Shown in pieces: positions 56,727 to 64,000 of a stretch of DNA of 64,000 bases (position 1 is the stretch's first letter; each line of letters starts with the position of its first letter). Source of the stretch: Catenulispora acidiphila DSM 44928. Lineage in GTDB: Bacteria; Actinomycetota; Actinomycetes; Streptomycetales; Catenulisporaceae. A model generated the notes under the pieces. It was given only the letters and a program-made list of their open reading frames with translations. It was not told the origin of the DNA and made no database searches. Where the stretch lies: positions 806,001 through 870,000 of the forward strand of contig NC_013131.1 in NCBI RefSeq assembly GCF_000024025.1, read 5' to 3'. Position numbers and translations under genes: made by a program.

Positions 56727-57020
56727 TTACGGCACCTGCCCGGCGAGCACGGTCTCGATCCGGCGGGCCAGCTGCAGGTCGAGCTCGGTGACGCCGCCGG
56801 CGGAGTGCGTGGAGAGCCGGAACCGCACCGTCCGCCAGCGGATGTCGATGTCGGGGTGGTGGTTCAGCTCCTCGGCGATCACCGCGACCTTGTCCACGAC
56901 GGCGATGGCCGCCGGGAAGTCCGCGGCGGTGAACACGCGGCTGAGATGTTCGGCGCCGCCGGTCCACTCGGGATGGGCCGTCAACAACGGGGCGATCTCC
57001 TCTTGCTGGAGTATGCGCAT
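56727..57020 (-). CDS. Pterin-4a-carbinolamine dehydratase
   Basis: A 97-residue PCD/DCoH protein: ILQQEEIAPLLTAHPEWTG, AEELNHHPDIDIRWRTVRFRLSTHSAGGVTELDLQLA. Active-site histidines in NHHPD and the later THSAGG are present. Dehydrates 4a-hydroxy-tetrahydropterin. ATG 57020. Confidence 0.93.
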   Translation of the reverse strand: MRILQQEEIAPLLTAHPEWTGGAEHLSRVFTAADFPAAIAVVDKVAVIAEELNHHPDIDIRWRTVRFRLSTHSAGGVTELDLQLARRIETVLAGQVP

Positions 57021-57095
57021 GTCTCCATTGTCGACCCGCTGCCAAGAGGAGGCCAACGGCCGGTGACGGAACGTGACCGCCCTACACTTCCTGAC

Positions 57096-57572
57096 GTGAG
57101 CGAGACCTCCGTGATCGTCGTCGGCGCGGCCATCGTCCGGGACGACACCGTGCTGTGTGCCCGCCGGTCGGCGCCGCCCCGGCTGGCCGGCAAGTGGGAG
57201 TTCCCCGGCGGCAAGGTCGAGGCCGGAGAGAGCGACGCCGAGGCGGTGGTGCGCGAGTGCCGCGAGGAACTCGGCGTGGAGGTGACCGTCGGGGCGCGGG
57301 TCGGCGCGGACGCGCGGATCGACGATCGCCTCACGCTGCGGGTGTTTCTGGCGTACCTGGAGCCCGGGCAGCCGGAGCCGTCGCCGCTGGAGGACCACGA
57401 CCGTTTGGCGTGGGTCCGGCGCGGGGAATTGCTTGATCTGGACTGGCTGAGCCCCGACGTGCCGATCGTCGGCGAGTTGGGTCTTATGCCGGCCTTAAAC
57501 ACTGCATCGCGGAGCGATTCCTCAACGGGCGGTGGTGGGAGACGGGCGGGCAAACCTTGTAGGCGGCTGTGA
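57096..57572 (+). CDS. mutT: MutT-type Nudix (8-oxo-dGTP diphosphatase-like)
   Basis: A 158-residue Nudix protein. Nudix box: GGKVEAGESDAEAVVRECREELGVEV, and KWEFPGGKVE, the MutT subgroup signature. Cleans up oxidised nucleotides. GTG 57096. Divergent from the PCD gene. Non-conserved Ser/Gly-rich C-terminus. Confidence 0.92.
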   Translation: MSETSVIVVGAAIVRDDTVLCARRSAPPRLAGKWEFPGGKVEAGESDAEAVVRECREELGVEVTVGARVGADARIDDRLTLRVFLAYLEPGQPEPSPLEDHDRLAWVRRGELLDLDWLSPDVPIVGELGLMPALNTASRSDSSTGGGGRRAGKPCRRL

Positions 57573-57709
57573 CTGCTCTCATAGTGTGAAAGTCGGATCA
57601 ATTGCTTGAGAGTGCGGCATTCCGGGAAGGATCACGGAAGACCCGGATCCGCAACACGGGGTTCCTCACCGCACAGATTCTCAGACAACACAGAATCGAT
57701 GTCCGCCAG

Positions 57710-60277
57710 ATGTCCGACGCGCCAGAGCAGCAGCCCCACAGGGAGCGGCAGGACAATCCCGGCTGGCGCGGACCGGGGTGGGCCATGACCACCTCGGTGT
57801 TCGGCCAGGGCTCGGAGAACGACGCGCAGCGCCACCTGGGGCGGATGGCCGGAGTGATCGAGCGGGTGCGCTCGGCGACCTTCATGCTCGACGGCGATGG
57901 CGTCATCCGCGAGTACCGGCTCAACGCCGAGGAGCTGCTGGGATGGCAGCGTACGGAGATGATCGGCAAGCCGTTCCACGCCATGTTCCGGGGCGAGGAC
58001 TTCGCCGCCGCCGACCGGATGGTGCAGGCGGTCCAGTCCGGTGACGACGCGCGCGGCGCGCTGGGCGCCGTCACGCCGAAGGGCGCGAGCGTCCCGGTCG
58101 ACGTGCATCTCATGGGTTTGCGGGACGGCGAAGGACACGTTGTCGTGTTCGGGTACGCCAACTCCGCCGAGGACCTGGTCCGGATCACACGCGACCGCGC
58201 GGTCCTGGACTCGCTGTTCGAACAGTTCCCGGTCGGGATCGTGGTCTACGACGAACGGGGACGCTACGTCCGGCTGAACCGCGCGCTGGAGCGGATCAAC
58301 GGTCTGCCGGTCTCCGAGCACATCGGCAAGCGGGTGCGCGAGGTGCTGCCGGGCCTGGACCCGCGGCTGGAGGAGATCCCCGACGAGGTGCTGCGCACCG
58401 GCATCCCGGTCGTGGACGAGCAGTACGGCGGGTTCACGCCGGCTTCCGACGAGGAGCGGGTCTGGTCCGTCAGCTACAACCGGCTGCACGGTCCCGAGGG
58501 CGAGGTCATCGGGTTGTCCGGGCTGATCCTCGACGTCACCGACCGGCATCGCGCGGCGGCGGCCGCGGCCGGGGCACGTCGGCGCCTGGCGCTGGTGAAC
58601 AAGGCGGGCTCGCGGATGGGGACCGCGCTGGACGTCGAGCGCACGGCGCGGGAGCTGGCGGACGTGGCGGTCCCGGACTTCGCCGACGCGATCGTCATCG
58701 AGATCAAGGAAGAGGTCTTCGACGAGCGGATCGGGCCGGTCGGACCGGTGTGGTTGGCGCCGGTGCGCCGCCGCCGGGTGCTGGTGCACCAGGGCTTCGG
58801 CGCCGTCCCGGATCCGGTGCGGGCCGAGGGGTTCAGCGCCTGGTCCACCGATTCCGACATCAGCGACCGCATGCTCGACGGCGCGGCGTGGCACTCCTCG
58901 GCCGGGATCAGCGCGGTCGCCAAGGAGCCGATCCGCTCCGTCGACGGCACGCTGCTGTGGCAGCCGACCGGCGGCGACTCGATCCTGGTGCCGCTGTGGG
59001 CCCGCGAGGCGCTGCTCGGCGTGGTGCACTTCCACCGGCATCCGGAGAGCCCGCCCTTCGAGCCGGAGGACATCGAGGTCGCCGAGGAGATCACCACCCG
59101 CGCCGCGGTGTCGATGGACAACGGCCGGCTGTACTACCGCGAGCGCACCACCGCGTTGATGCTGCAGCGCGCCCTGCTGCCGCAGCGGATACCGAGCCTG
59201 CCGGGCGTGCAGGTGGCGTACCGCTACCTGCCGGGCTCGGTCGGCGCGGAGGTCGGCGGCGACTGGTTCGACGTGATCCAGCTCTCCGGCGCGCGCGTGG
59301 CCCTGGTGGTCGGCGACGTGATGGGCGTCGGCGTGCGCGCCGCCGGCATCATGGGCCAGTTCCGCACCGCCGCGCGCACCCTGGCCGGCCTGGACCTCTC
59401 CCCGGCGCAGGTCCTCCACCAGCTGGACGAACTCGGCGCGTCACTGTCCGAGAACCACCTGGCGACCTGTATCTACGCGGTCTACGACCCGGCGACGGGC
59501 AAGCTCGCGGTCTCCCGCGCCGGCCACCCGCCGCCGCTGCTCCTGGCACCGGACGGCACGGTCGGTGGCCTCGACGTACCGCCCTCGCCCCCGCTGGGCG
59601 TCGGCGGCGGCGCGTATCGCAGCTGGGTGTTCGAGACGAAGGAATTCGACATCCCCGACCGCTCCCGCCTGGCCTTCTACACAGACGGCATGGTCGAGGA
59701 CAAGGGCCGCGACATCGACGAGGGCATCGGGGTGATGGCAGCATTGTTGGCGAACTGTCCCCCCGACTCGTTGGAAGAGTGCTGCGACGCGGTGACCGAC
59801 GTCCTCGGCATCACCGGCGACACATCCGACGACGCGACCCTCCTCCTGGCCCAGGTCCAGTCGATCCCCCCGGACCGCAAAGCCCACTGGCAGCTCGACG
59901 CCCACCCCTCCGCAGTCTCAGACGCCCGCCGCAAGGTCCGCACGAAACTCGTGGACTGGGACATGAGCAGCCTGTCGGACACCGCCGAGCTGCTGGTGAG
60001 CGAGCTGGTGACGAACGCCCAGCGCTACGGACGCTCCCCGGTGTCACTGGACATGCTCAAGACCGACCGCCTCCTGGTCGAGGTCGGCGACGCCCTGGAC
60101 GTGGTACCCCAGGTCCGCCGCGCACAGGAGACAGACGAGGGCGGACGCGGCCTGCAACTGGTCAACCAGCTGGCAACACGCTGGGGCACGCGGACGACGG
60201 GCAACGGGAAGATCGTGTGGTTCGAGCTGGCCACCGGGGAGGGGGGACTGGGGCAGCGGGAGGATTCGCGGGGGTGA
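57710..60277 (+). CDS. PAS-PAS-GAF-SpoIIE phosphatase with C-terminal HATPase (RsbU/RsbW-like)
   Basis: A large signalling protein. Using a start at 57710: PAS 1 (GVIERVRSATFMLDGDGVIREYRLNAEELLGWQR), PAS 2 (LDSLFEQFPVGIVVYDERGRYVRLNRALERINGLP), GAF (LVNKAGSRMGTALDVERTARELADVAVPDF), PP2C/SpoIIE (LLPQRIPSLPGVQVAYRYLPGSVGAEVGGDWFDV, GDVMGVGVRAAGIMGQFRTAARTLA), and a HATPase_c kinase domain (LLVSELVTNAQRYG). Controls anti-sigma/anti-anti-sigma circuits. The start is uncertain: frame is open from TTG 57602 and ATG 57785 is better spaced from GGGGTGG. Confidence 0.9.
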   Translation: MSDAPEQQPHRERQDNPGWRGPGWAMTTSVFGQGSENDAQRHLGRMAGVIERVRSATFMLDGDGVIREYRLNAEELLGWQRTEMIGKPFHAMFRGEDFAAADRMVQAVQSGDDARGALGAVTPKGASVPVDVHLMGLRDGEGHVVVFGYANSAEDLVRITRDRAVLDSLFEQFPVGIVVYDERGRYVRLNRALERINGLPVSEHIGKRVREVLPGLDPRLEEIPDEVLRTGIPVVDEQYGGFTPASDEERVWSVSYNRLHGPEGEVIGLSGLILDVTDRHRAAAAAAGARRRLALVNKAGSRMGTALDVERTARELADVAVPDFADAIVIEIKEEVFDERIGPVGPVWLAPVRRRRVLVHQGFGAVPDPVRAEGFSAWSTDSDISDRMLDGAAWHSSAGISAVAKEPIRSVDGTLLWQPTGGDSILVPLWAREALLGVVHFHRHPESPPFEPEDIEVAEEITTRAAVSMDNGRLYYRERTTALMLQRALLPQRIPSLPGVQVAYRYLPGSVGAEVGGDWFDVIQLSGARVALVVGDVMGVGVRAAGIMGQFRTAARTLAGLDLSPAQVLHQLDELGASLSENHLATCIYAVYDPATGKLAVSRAGHPPPLLLAPDGTVGGLDVPPSPPLGVGGGAYRSWVFETKEFDIPDRSRLAFYTDGMVEDKGRDIDEGIGVMAALLANCPPDSLEECCDAVTDVLGITGDTSDDATLLLAQVQSIPPDRKAHWQLDAHPSAVSDARRKVRTKLVDWDMSSLSDTAELLVSELVTNAQRYGRSPVSLDMLKTDRLLVEVGDALDVVPQVRRAQETDEGGRGLQLVNQLATRWGTRTTGNGKIVWFELATGEGGLGQREDSRG

Positions 60278-60299
60278 GGGGCGGGGCGCGGGGGAAGGA

Positions 60300-60775
60300 T
60301 CGCGGCGCTGGTGCGGCGAGGCTGATCGGGCGCGCGGCGGATCTGTGCGTGGCGAGGCGGGACTGATGTGCGCGGCTTATCGATAGGCGCGGCGATCTGG
60401 GTGTGCGGCGCGGCGAAGTGATGTGCGCGGCTGATTGATCTGCGTGGTAAGGCTAATCCGGTGCGGCAGATGAATTGCGGCGCGGTGCGGCTGATCTGTG
60501 CGTGGCGGGGCGGGACTGATGTGCGTGGCTGATCGATCGGCGCGGCAAGGCTGAACCGGTGCGGCCGATTGATCGCGGCGCGGTGCGGCGGCTCTGGTGT
60601 GCGGCGGGGCGAGACTGATCTGCGCGGCTGATCGATAGGCGCGGCAAGGCTAATCGGGTGCGGCCGATTGATCGCGGCGCGGCGAGGCGGATTGGCTAGT
60701 GCGGCGGATCTGTTGTGCGGCGGGGCGAAAGTGATGTGCGCGGCTGATTGATCAGCGTGGCGAGGCTGCGATAGT
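60300..60775. repeat. Degenerate ~98-bp intergenic tandem repeat
   Basis: The word TGATGTGCGCGGCT (or near variants) recurs at 60364, 60419, 60517, 60616 and 60732, so most spacings are 98-99 bp with one 55-bp and one 116-bp unit. Internal words GCGCGGCAAGGCT and GCGGCCGATTGATCGCGG recur in most copies. No protein frame is sustained. Function unknown. Confidence 0.8.
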
Positions 60776-60782
60776 GGGGTGC

Positions 60783-61415
60783 ATGGACGGTTCTGTGCTG
60801 CACGCGCTGGTTTCGTTCGCCCTTGTCGCGGGGCTTGTCACCGTTATTCCTGGGTTGGATACGGCGGTGGTGCTGCGGTCGGCTTTGGTGTTGGGGCGGG
60901 GGCAGGCGTTTGGTGCTGCTTTCGGGGTGACGTTCGGGGCTTTGGTGTGGGGTGCGGCTGCGGCTACTGGGGTTTCGGTGCTGCTGACTGCTTCGCATGC
61001 GGCGTATACCGGGTTGCGGGTGGTGGGCGCCTTGTACTTGCTGTGGATGGGGATGGGGATGGTGCGGGCTGCTTGGCGGGGGGAGCTTTCGCAGGGTTCG
61101 GAGCAGGTTCCTGATACCGGGTTGGTGCGGGCTTTTCTGCGGGGTGCCGGGACCAATTTGCTGAATCCGAAGGTGGGGGCGTTCTATATCGCGGTGTTTC
61201 CGCAGTTCATGCCGGTGCATGTGTCGCATTTGGCCATGGGGCTTGGTTTGGCGGGGGTGCATGACCTTGAGGCGATGGTGTGGTTCAGTGTGCTGATTCT
61301 TGGGGCGCATCGGGCTCGGGCTTGGTTCGCCAAGCGGCGGGTGAAGCGGGCGTTGGATGCGGTGACCGGGACGGTGTTGGTCGGGTTCGGGGTGGAGTTG
61401 GCGTTGCGCGGGTGA
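60783..61415 (+). CDS. LysE/RhtB family amino acid exporter
   Basis: A 210-residue six-TM exporter. LVTVIPGLDTAVVLRSALVLGRGQAFGAAFGVTFGALVWG is the LysE N-terminal signature (usually GPN/GPG near PGxD); GTNLLNPKVGAFYIAVFPQFM is the second. Substrate probably a neutral or basic amino acid. T-ending codons dominate, unlike the downstream NAT gene. Confidence 0.92.
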   Translation: MDGSVLHALVSFALVAGLVTVIPGLDTAVVLRSALVLGRGQAFGAAFGVTFGALVWGAAAATGVSVLLTASHAAYTGLRVVGALYLLWMGMGMVRAAWRGELSQGSEQVPDTGLVRAFLRGAGTNLLNPKVGAFYIAVFPQFMPVHVSHLAMGLGLAGVHDLEAMVWFSVLILGAHRARAWFAKRRVKRALDAVTGTVLVGFGVELALRG

Positions 61416-61430
61416 GGCCGGCCTGCCCGG

Positions 61431-61466
61431 TCAGGCAGGCAGGCAGCCAGCCAGGCAGGCAGGCAG
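61431..61466. repeat. CAGG/GGCA tetranucleotide microsatellite
   Basis: CAGGCAGGCAGGCAGCCAGC followed by CAGGCAGGCAGGCAG, between convergent lysE and NAT genes. Probably slippage-derived. Confidence 0.8.
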
Positions 61467-61470
61467 TCCG

Positions 61471-62295
61471 TCAGTGCTGGACGCGCTGCGGCGCCTTCGC
61501 CAGTTCGATGCCGAAGTGCTCGCGGAGCAAGCCGAGCAGTTGGGCGTCCGAGGTGACCTCTTGGACGTGCCGTCCGGCCTTGTCCGTCGTGATCAGCTGC
61601 TCGCCGGTCAGGGTCACGCGGCCGTCGTCGGTGAGGCGGGAGCAGATCAGGCTCTGGGTGAAGTGCGATTCCGGGGATGTGCACTGCCACCAGCAGGCTT
61701 GGACGAAGTCCGTCAGGGCGAGGGACTTCGGGTCGACGCGGTACTCGGCCTCGCCGTCGCGCAGGATGGTGAACTCGGCGTCGTCGTTCTCCGCGATGCG
61801 GAACAGGCCGCCGGGGTCCTTCTGGTCCGCGCGGTCGTCGAAGCGGAGGGGGAATTCGGTGTGGCGGCCGAAGCCGACGTCGGCGAGCCAGGCGGTGCCT
61901 TCCTCGTCGACGACCCGGAGGGCGAGGTGGTCCATCGGCGGGCTGTAGCCGTGGGCGGCGCTGAAGGTGCGGGCCGACATGCGGTGGACGCGGTAGCCGT
62001 ACGCCTCGAGCAGCAGGGCGAACAGGCCGTTGAGTTCGTAGCAGAAGCCGCCGCGCTGGTGGGTGACGATCTTCTCGAACAGCGCCGTGCCGTCCAGGGG
62101 CACCGGTTCGCCCAAGTGGATGCTCAGGTTCTCGAACGGGACGGTGTGCAGGTGCGCGCTGTGCAGGCGGCGGAGGGTGGCGGCGTCGGGGGACGCCGGG
62201 CGCTCGGCGGTGCCGATGCCGATGCCGCTGTCGACGCCGATGCGGCTGCGGTAGGCGGTGACCTGCTCGTGGTTCAGCGCGTGCGTGGGTGCCAT
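61471..62295 (-). CDS. Arylamine N-acetyltransferase
   Basis: A 274-residue NAT. Catalytic triad Cys85 (RGGFCYELNG), His123 (MDHLALRV), Asp139 (WLADVGFG). VPFENLSIHLG is conserved. Uses acetyl-CoA to acetylate arylamines and hydrazines; in actinomycetes also used on aminobenzoate and ansamycin precursors. ATG 62295. Confidence 0.96.
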   Translation of the reverse strand: MAPTHALNHEQVTAYRSRIGVDSGIGIGTAERPASPDAATLRRLHSAHLHTVPFENLSIHLGEPVPLDGTALFEKIVTHQRGGFCYELNGLFALLLEAYGYRVHRMSARTFSAAHGYSPPMDHLALRVVDEEGTAWLADVGFGRHTEFPLRFDDRADQKDPGGLFRIAENDDAEFTILRDGEAEYRVDPKSLALTDFVQACWWQCTSPESHFTQSLICSRLTDDGRVTLTGEQLITTDKAGRHVQEVTSDAQLLGLLREHFGIELAKAPQRVQH

Positions 62296-62340
62296 GGATC
62301 ATTTATCGCAGATCCGGAGGCGAATCGCGGCGGCGAAGCG

Positions 62341-62375
62341 CGAGGGCCGCGGTCGGGTGTCGACCGCGGCCCTCG
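62341..62375 (-). terminator. Terminator of the sdh operon
   Basis: Perfect 15-bp stem (CGAGGGCCGCGGTCG / CGACCGCGGCCCTCG) with 5-nt loop, 24 bp after the sdhB stop on the minus strand. Confidence 0.8.
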
Positions 62376-62398
62376 TTCAGTACCTGTTCAGCACCCGC

Positions 62399-63163
62399 TC
62401 AGGCGTCCGAGGACGTCCGGCGCCGGATCTTGTTGCCCAGCCACACCAGCGGGTCGTACTTCTTGTCGACGACGCGCTCCTTGAGCGGGATCAGCGCGTT
62501 GTCGGTGATGTGGATGTGCTCGGGGCAGACCTCGGTGCAGCACTTGGTGATGTTGCAGAAGCCGAGGCCGTGCTCCTCCTGCGCCGACTTCTTGCGGTCG
62601 GCGGCGGTGTCCAGGGGGTGCATGTCGAGCTCCGCGACGCGCATCAGGTAGCGCGGGCCGCTGAAGCTCTCCTTGTTCTCCTCGTGGTCGCGCACCGCGT
62701 GGCAGGTGTTCTGGCACAGGAAGCACTCGATGCACTTGCGGAACTCCTGCGAGCGCTCCACGTCGATCTGCTGCATGCGGTACTCGCCGGGCTTCAGGTC
62801 CGCGGGCGGGGTGAAGGACTTCACCTCGCGGGCCTTGGTGTAGTTGAAGCCGACGTCCGTCACCAGGTCCTTGATCACCGGGAAGGTGCGCAGGGGGGTG
62901 ACGGTGATCGTCTCGTCCTGCTCGAAGGTCGACATGCGGGTCATGCACATCAGGCGCGGCTTGCCGTTGATCTCCGCCGAACACGAGCCGCACTTGCCGG
63001 CCTTGCAGTTCCAGCGGCAGGCCATGTCCGGCGCCTGCGTGGCCTGGAGCCGGTGGATGATGTCGAGGACGACCTCGCCCTCGTTGATCTCGACTTCGAA
63101 GTCCTTCAGGTCGCCGCCGGAGGCGTCGCCGCGCCAGACCTTGAACTTGCCCTTGTATCCCAT
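62399..63163 (-). CDS. sdhB: Succinate dehydrogenase iron-sulfur subunit
   Basis: A 254-residue SdhB/FrdB. The [2Fe-2S] ligands are Cys53, Cys58, Cys61 and Cys73 (CRWNCKAGKCGSCS ... LMC). The [4Fe-4S] and [3Fe-4S] set is in RKCIECFLCQNTCHAV and NITKCCTEVCPEHI. Actinobacterial type (shorter N-terminus, MGYKGKFKVWRGDASGG). Two bases after the sdhA stop (TGACGATG). Confidence 0.96.
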   Translation of the reverse strand: MGYKGKFKVWRGDASGGDLKDFEVEINEGEVVLDIIHRLQATQAPDMACRWNCKAGKCGSCSAEINGKPRLMCMTRMSTFEQDETITVTPLRTFPVIKDLVTDVGFNYTKAREVKSFTPPADLKPGEYRMQQIDVERSQEFRKCIECFLCQNTCHAVRDHEENKESFSGPRYLMRVAELDMHPLDTAADRKKSAQEEHGLGFCNITKCCTEVCPEHIHITDNALIPLKERVVDKKYDPLVWLGNKIRRRTSSDA

Positions 63164-63165
63164 CG

Positions 63166-64000
63166 TCACTTCTCCTCGGCGGCGGTGTCGGACGTGGCGC
63201 TCTCGGCCTGGGCGCCGGCCTCGGCCTGCGCGGTCTGCTCGGCGGCCTGGGCCTCGGTGTCCTTCTGGCCGGGGATCGAGGCGGAGTCGGCGCCGAGCAC
63301 CGCCAGCTCCTCGTCCGTGAAGTACTTCTTCAGCTCGGACATCTCGAACAGCCCGAGCAGGTCCGGACGGATCGTCGGGATCGGCTGGTGCAACAGGTCG
63401 ATGCCGGCGCCGTCCTCGCTGAGCGAGCAGATCAGGTTGACCTGCCGCCACTTCGAGGACATCGCCGGGAAGTCGTCGCGGGTGTGGCCGCCGCGGGACT
63501 CCTCGCGCTCCAGCGCCGCCTTGGCCACGCACTCGCTGACGATCAGCATGTTGCGCAGGTCCAGCGCGACGTGCCAGCCGGGGTTGAAGCGGCGACCGCC
63601 GACCGAGCCGACCTTCTTGTGCCGGGGCTTGAAGTCCTCCAGCTTGGTCAGCGCCTCGCTGACCTCCTCCGGCTTGCGGATGATGCCGACCAGCGTGTTC
63701 ATCGCGACCTGCAGGTCGTGGTGCAGGGTGTAGGGGTTCTCGCCGTCCGGGTTCGCCAGCGGCGCCAGCGCCTCCTCGACGGCGGCGTCCACGTCGGCCT
63801 GGGCGACCGCCGGCGCGCCGGACGCGCCGAGCCCGTCGACGTACTCCGCGGCGTGCAGGCCCGCGCGGCGCCCGAACACCAGCAGGTCGGACAGCGAGTT
63901 GCCGCCGAGCCGGTTGGAGCCGTGCATACCGCCGGAGCACTCGCCGGCCGCGTACAGGCCGGGAACCTTCGTGCCCTGGGTGTCCGGGTCGACCTCGATG
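63166..64000 (-). CDS. sdhA: Succinate dehydrogenase flavoprotein subunit (3' part, truncated by window)
   Basis: Reading frame continues past the window edge on the minus strand, so only the C-terminal about 278 residues are visible. The FAD-linked segment [34 protein letters not shown] is unmistakable SdhA/Frd[22 protein letters not shown] follows. The C-terminal tail is an acidic Ala/Gln/Glu stretch ([19 protein letters not shown]), longer than usual. Forms the succinate:acceptor oxidoreductase with sdhB. Confidence 0.96.
   Translation of the reverse strand, partial: IEVDPDTQGTKVPGLYAAGECSGGMHGSNRLGGNSLSDLLVFGRRAGLHAAEYVDGLGASGAPAVAQADVDAAVEEALAPLANPDGENPYTLHHDLQVAMNTLVGIIRKPEEVSEALTKLEDFKPRHKKVGSVGGRRFNPGWHVALDLRNMLIVSECVAKAALEREESRGGHTRDDFPAMSSKWRQVNLICSLSEDGAGIDLLHQPIPTIRPDLLGLFEMSELKKYFTDEELAVLGADSASIPGQKDTEAQAAEQTAQAEAGAQAESATSDTAAEEK

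Noticed and set aside
60300-60775. CRISPR array
   Set aside because: Units are long, degenerate and contiguous with no distinct repeat/spacer pattern; likewise for the 78-bp and 15-bp repeats, which are in-frame.

Overview
The window comes from a high-GC Gram-positive actinomycete. Almost all genes are strongly G/C-rich at third codon positions, GTG and TTG starts are frequent, and the gene set is typical of that group: GTP-dependent PEP carboxykinase, LtrA, PAS/GAF/SpoIIE phosphatase, a SigE-like ECF sigma factor, DUF1707 and MmyB-type HTH proteins. The species cannot be fixed from the sequence; a filamentous soil actinomycete of the Catenulispora/Streptomyces kind fits best. No rRNA, tRNA, CRISPR array, intact transposase or intact integrase was seen.

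Layout. 1-8.2 kb: the 3' end of an ABC-type FtsX permease, then a convergent three-gene operon (helical protein, HSP90-family ATPase, very large TPR-like protein). 8.4-13.7 kb: a DUF3885-like gene remnant, RecQ helicase, a small Cys/His protein, a DUF1304-tetR pair with an elaborate inverted repeat, and a divergent esterase/marR pair with two perfect 14-bp palindromes. 13.9-19.7 kb: an RDD membrane protein, an AAA ATPase lying beside a fragment of a DUF255 gene, the complete DUF255 thioredoxin-like gene, and an ECF sigma factor with a membrane-anchored partner. 20-25.7 kb: a structured intergenic region with a strong terminator, a conserved hypothetical protein, a sugar epimerase, a YbjQ protein, a DUF1707 protein, and a GntR regulator behind an MFS exporter.

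25.8-30.5 kb: class I fumarase whose last 53 bp are duplicated 1,238 bp downstream. The duplicated segments bracket a low-GC four-TM DUF4231/SLATT-like gene, so this looks like a very small integrated element. A Nudix gene, a small overlapping ORF and a mobile-element-type Cys protein follow. 30.7-37.9 kb: a PhnZ-like HD oxygenase, then a divergent regulon: D-serine dehydratase-like enzyme, N-acyl-D-amino-acid deacylase and KDPG aldolase on the minus strand; KDG-type kinase, a 5-residue-repeat ORF, IclR and RidA on the plus strand. A TTGCAT/ATGCAA operator cluster sits between the two arms. Together they would deacylate D-amino acids, eliminate ammonia from them, detoxify the enamine product (RidA) and feed a 2-keto-3-deoxy acid branch.

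37.9-49.2 kb: Ser/Thr kinase, secreted cell-surface proteins (beta-propeller plus CWB2 repeats), LtrA, two paralogous secreted peptidoglycan hydrolases with Ala/Lys-rich linkers, PIN-PhoH ATPase and a cis-prenyl transferase. 49.4-64 kb: PEP carboxykinase, haemolysin-III family protein, MmyB-type regulator, a secreted LprG-like protein, a DUF47-Pit phosphate transport pair, pterin carbinolamine dehydratase, MutT, a PAS-GAF-SpoIIE-HATPase regulator, an intergenic tandem-repeat tract, a LysE exporter, an arylamine N-acetyltransferase, and sdhB plus the 3' part of sdhA running off the window.

Two features most deserve a second look: the fumarase-3'-end mini-element carrying the SLATT-like gene, and the previously unannotated pentapeptide-periodic ORF coupled at both ends inside the D-amino-acid/KDG regulon.
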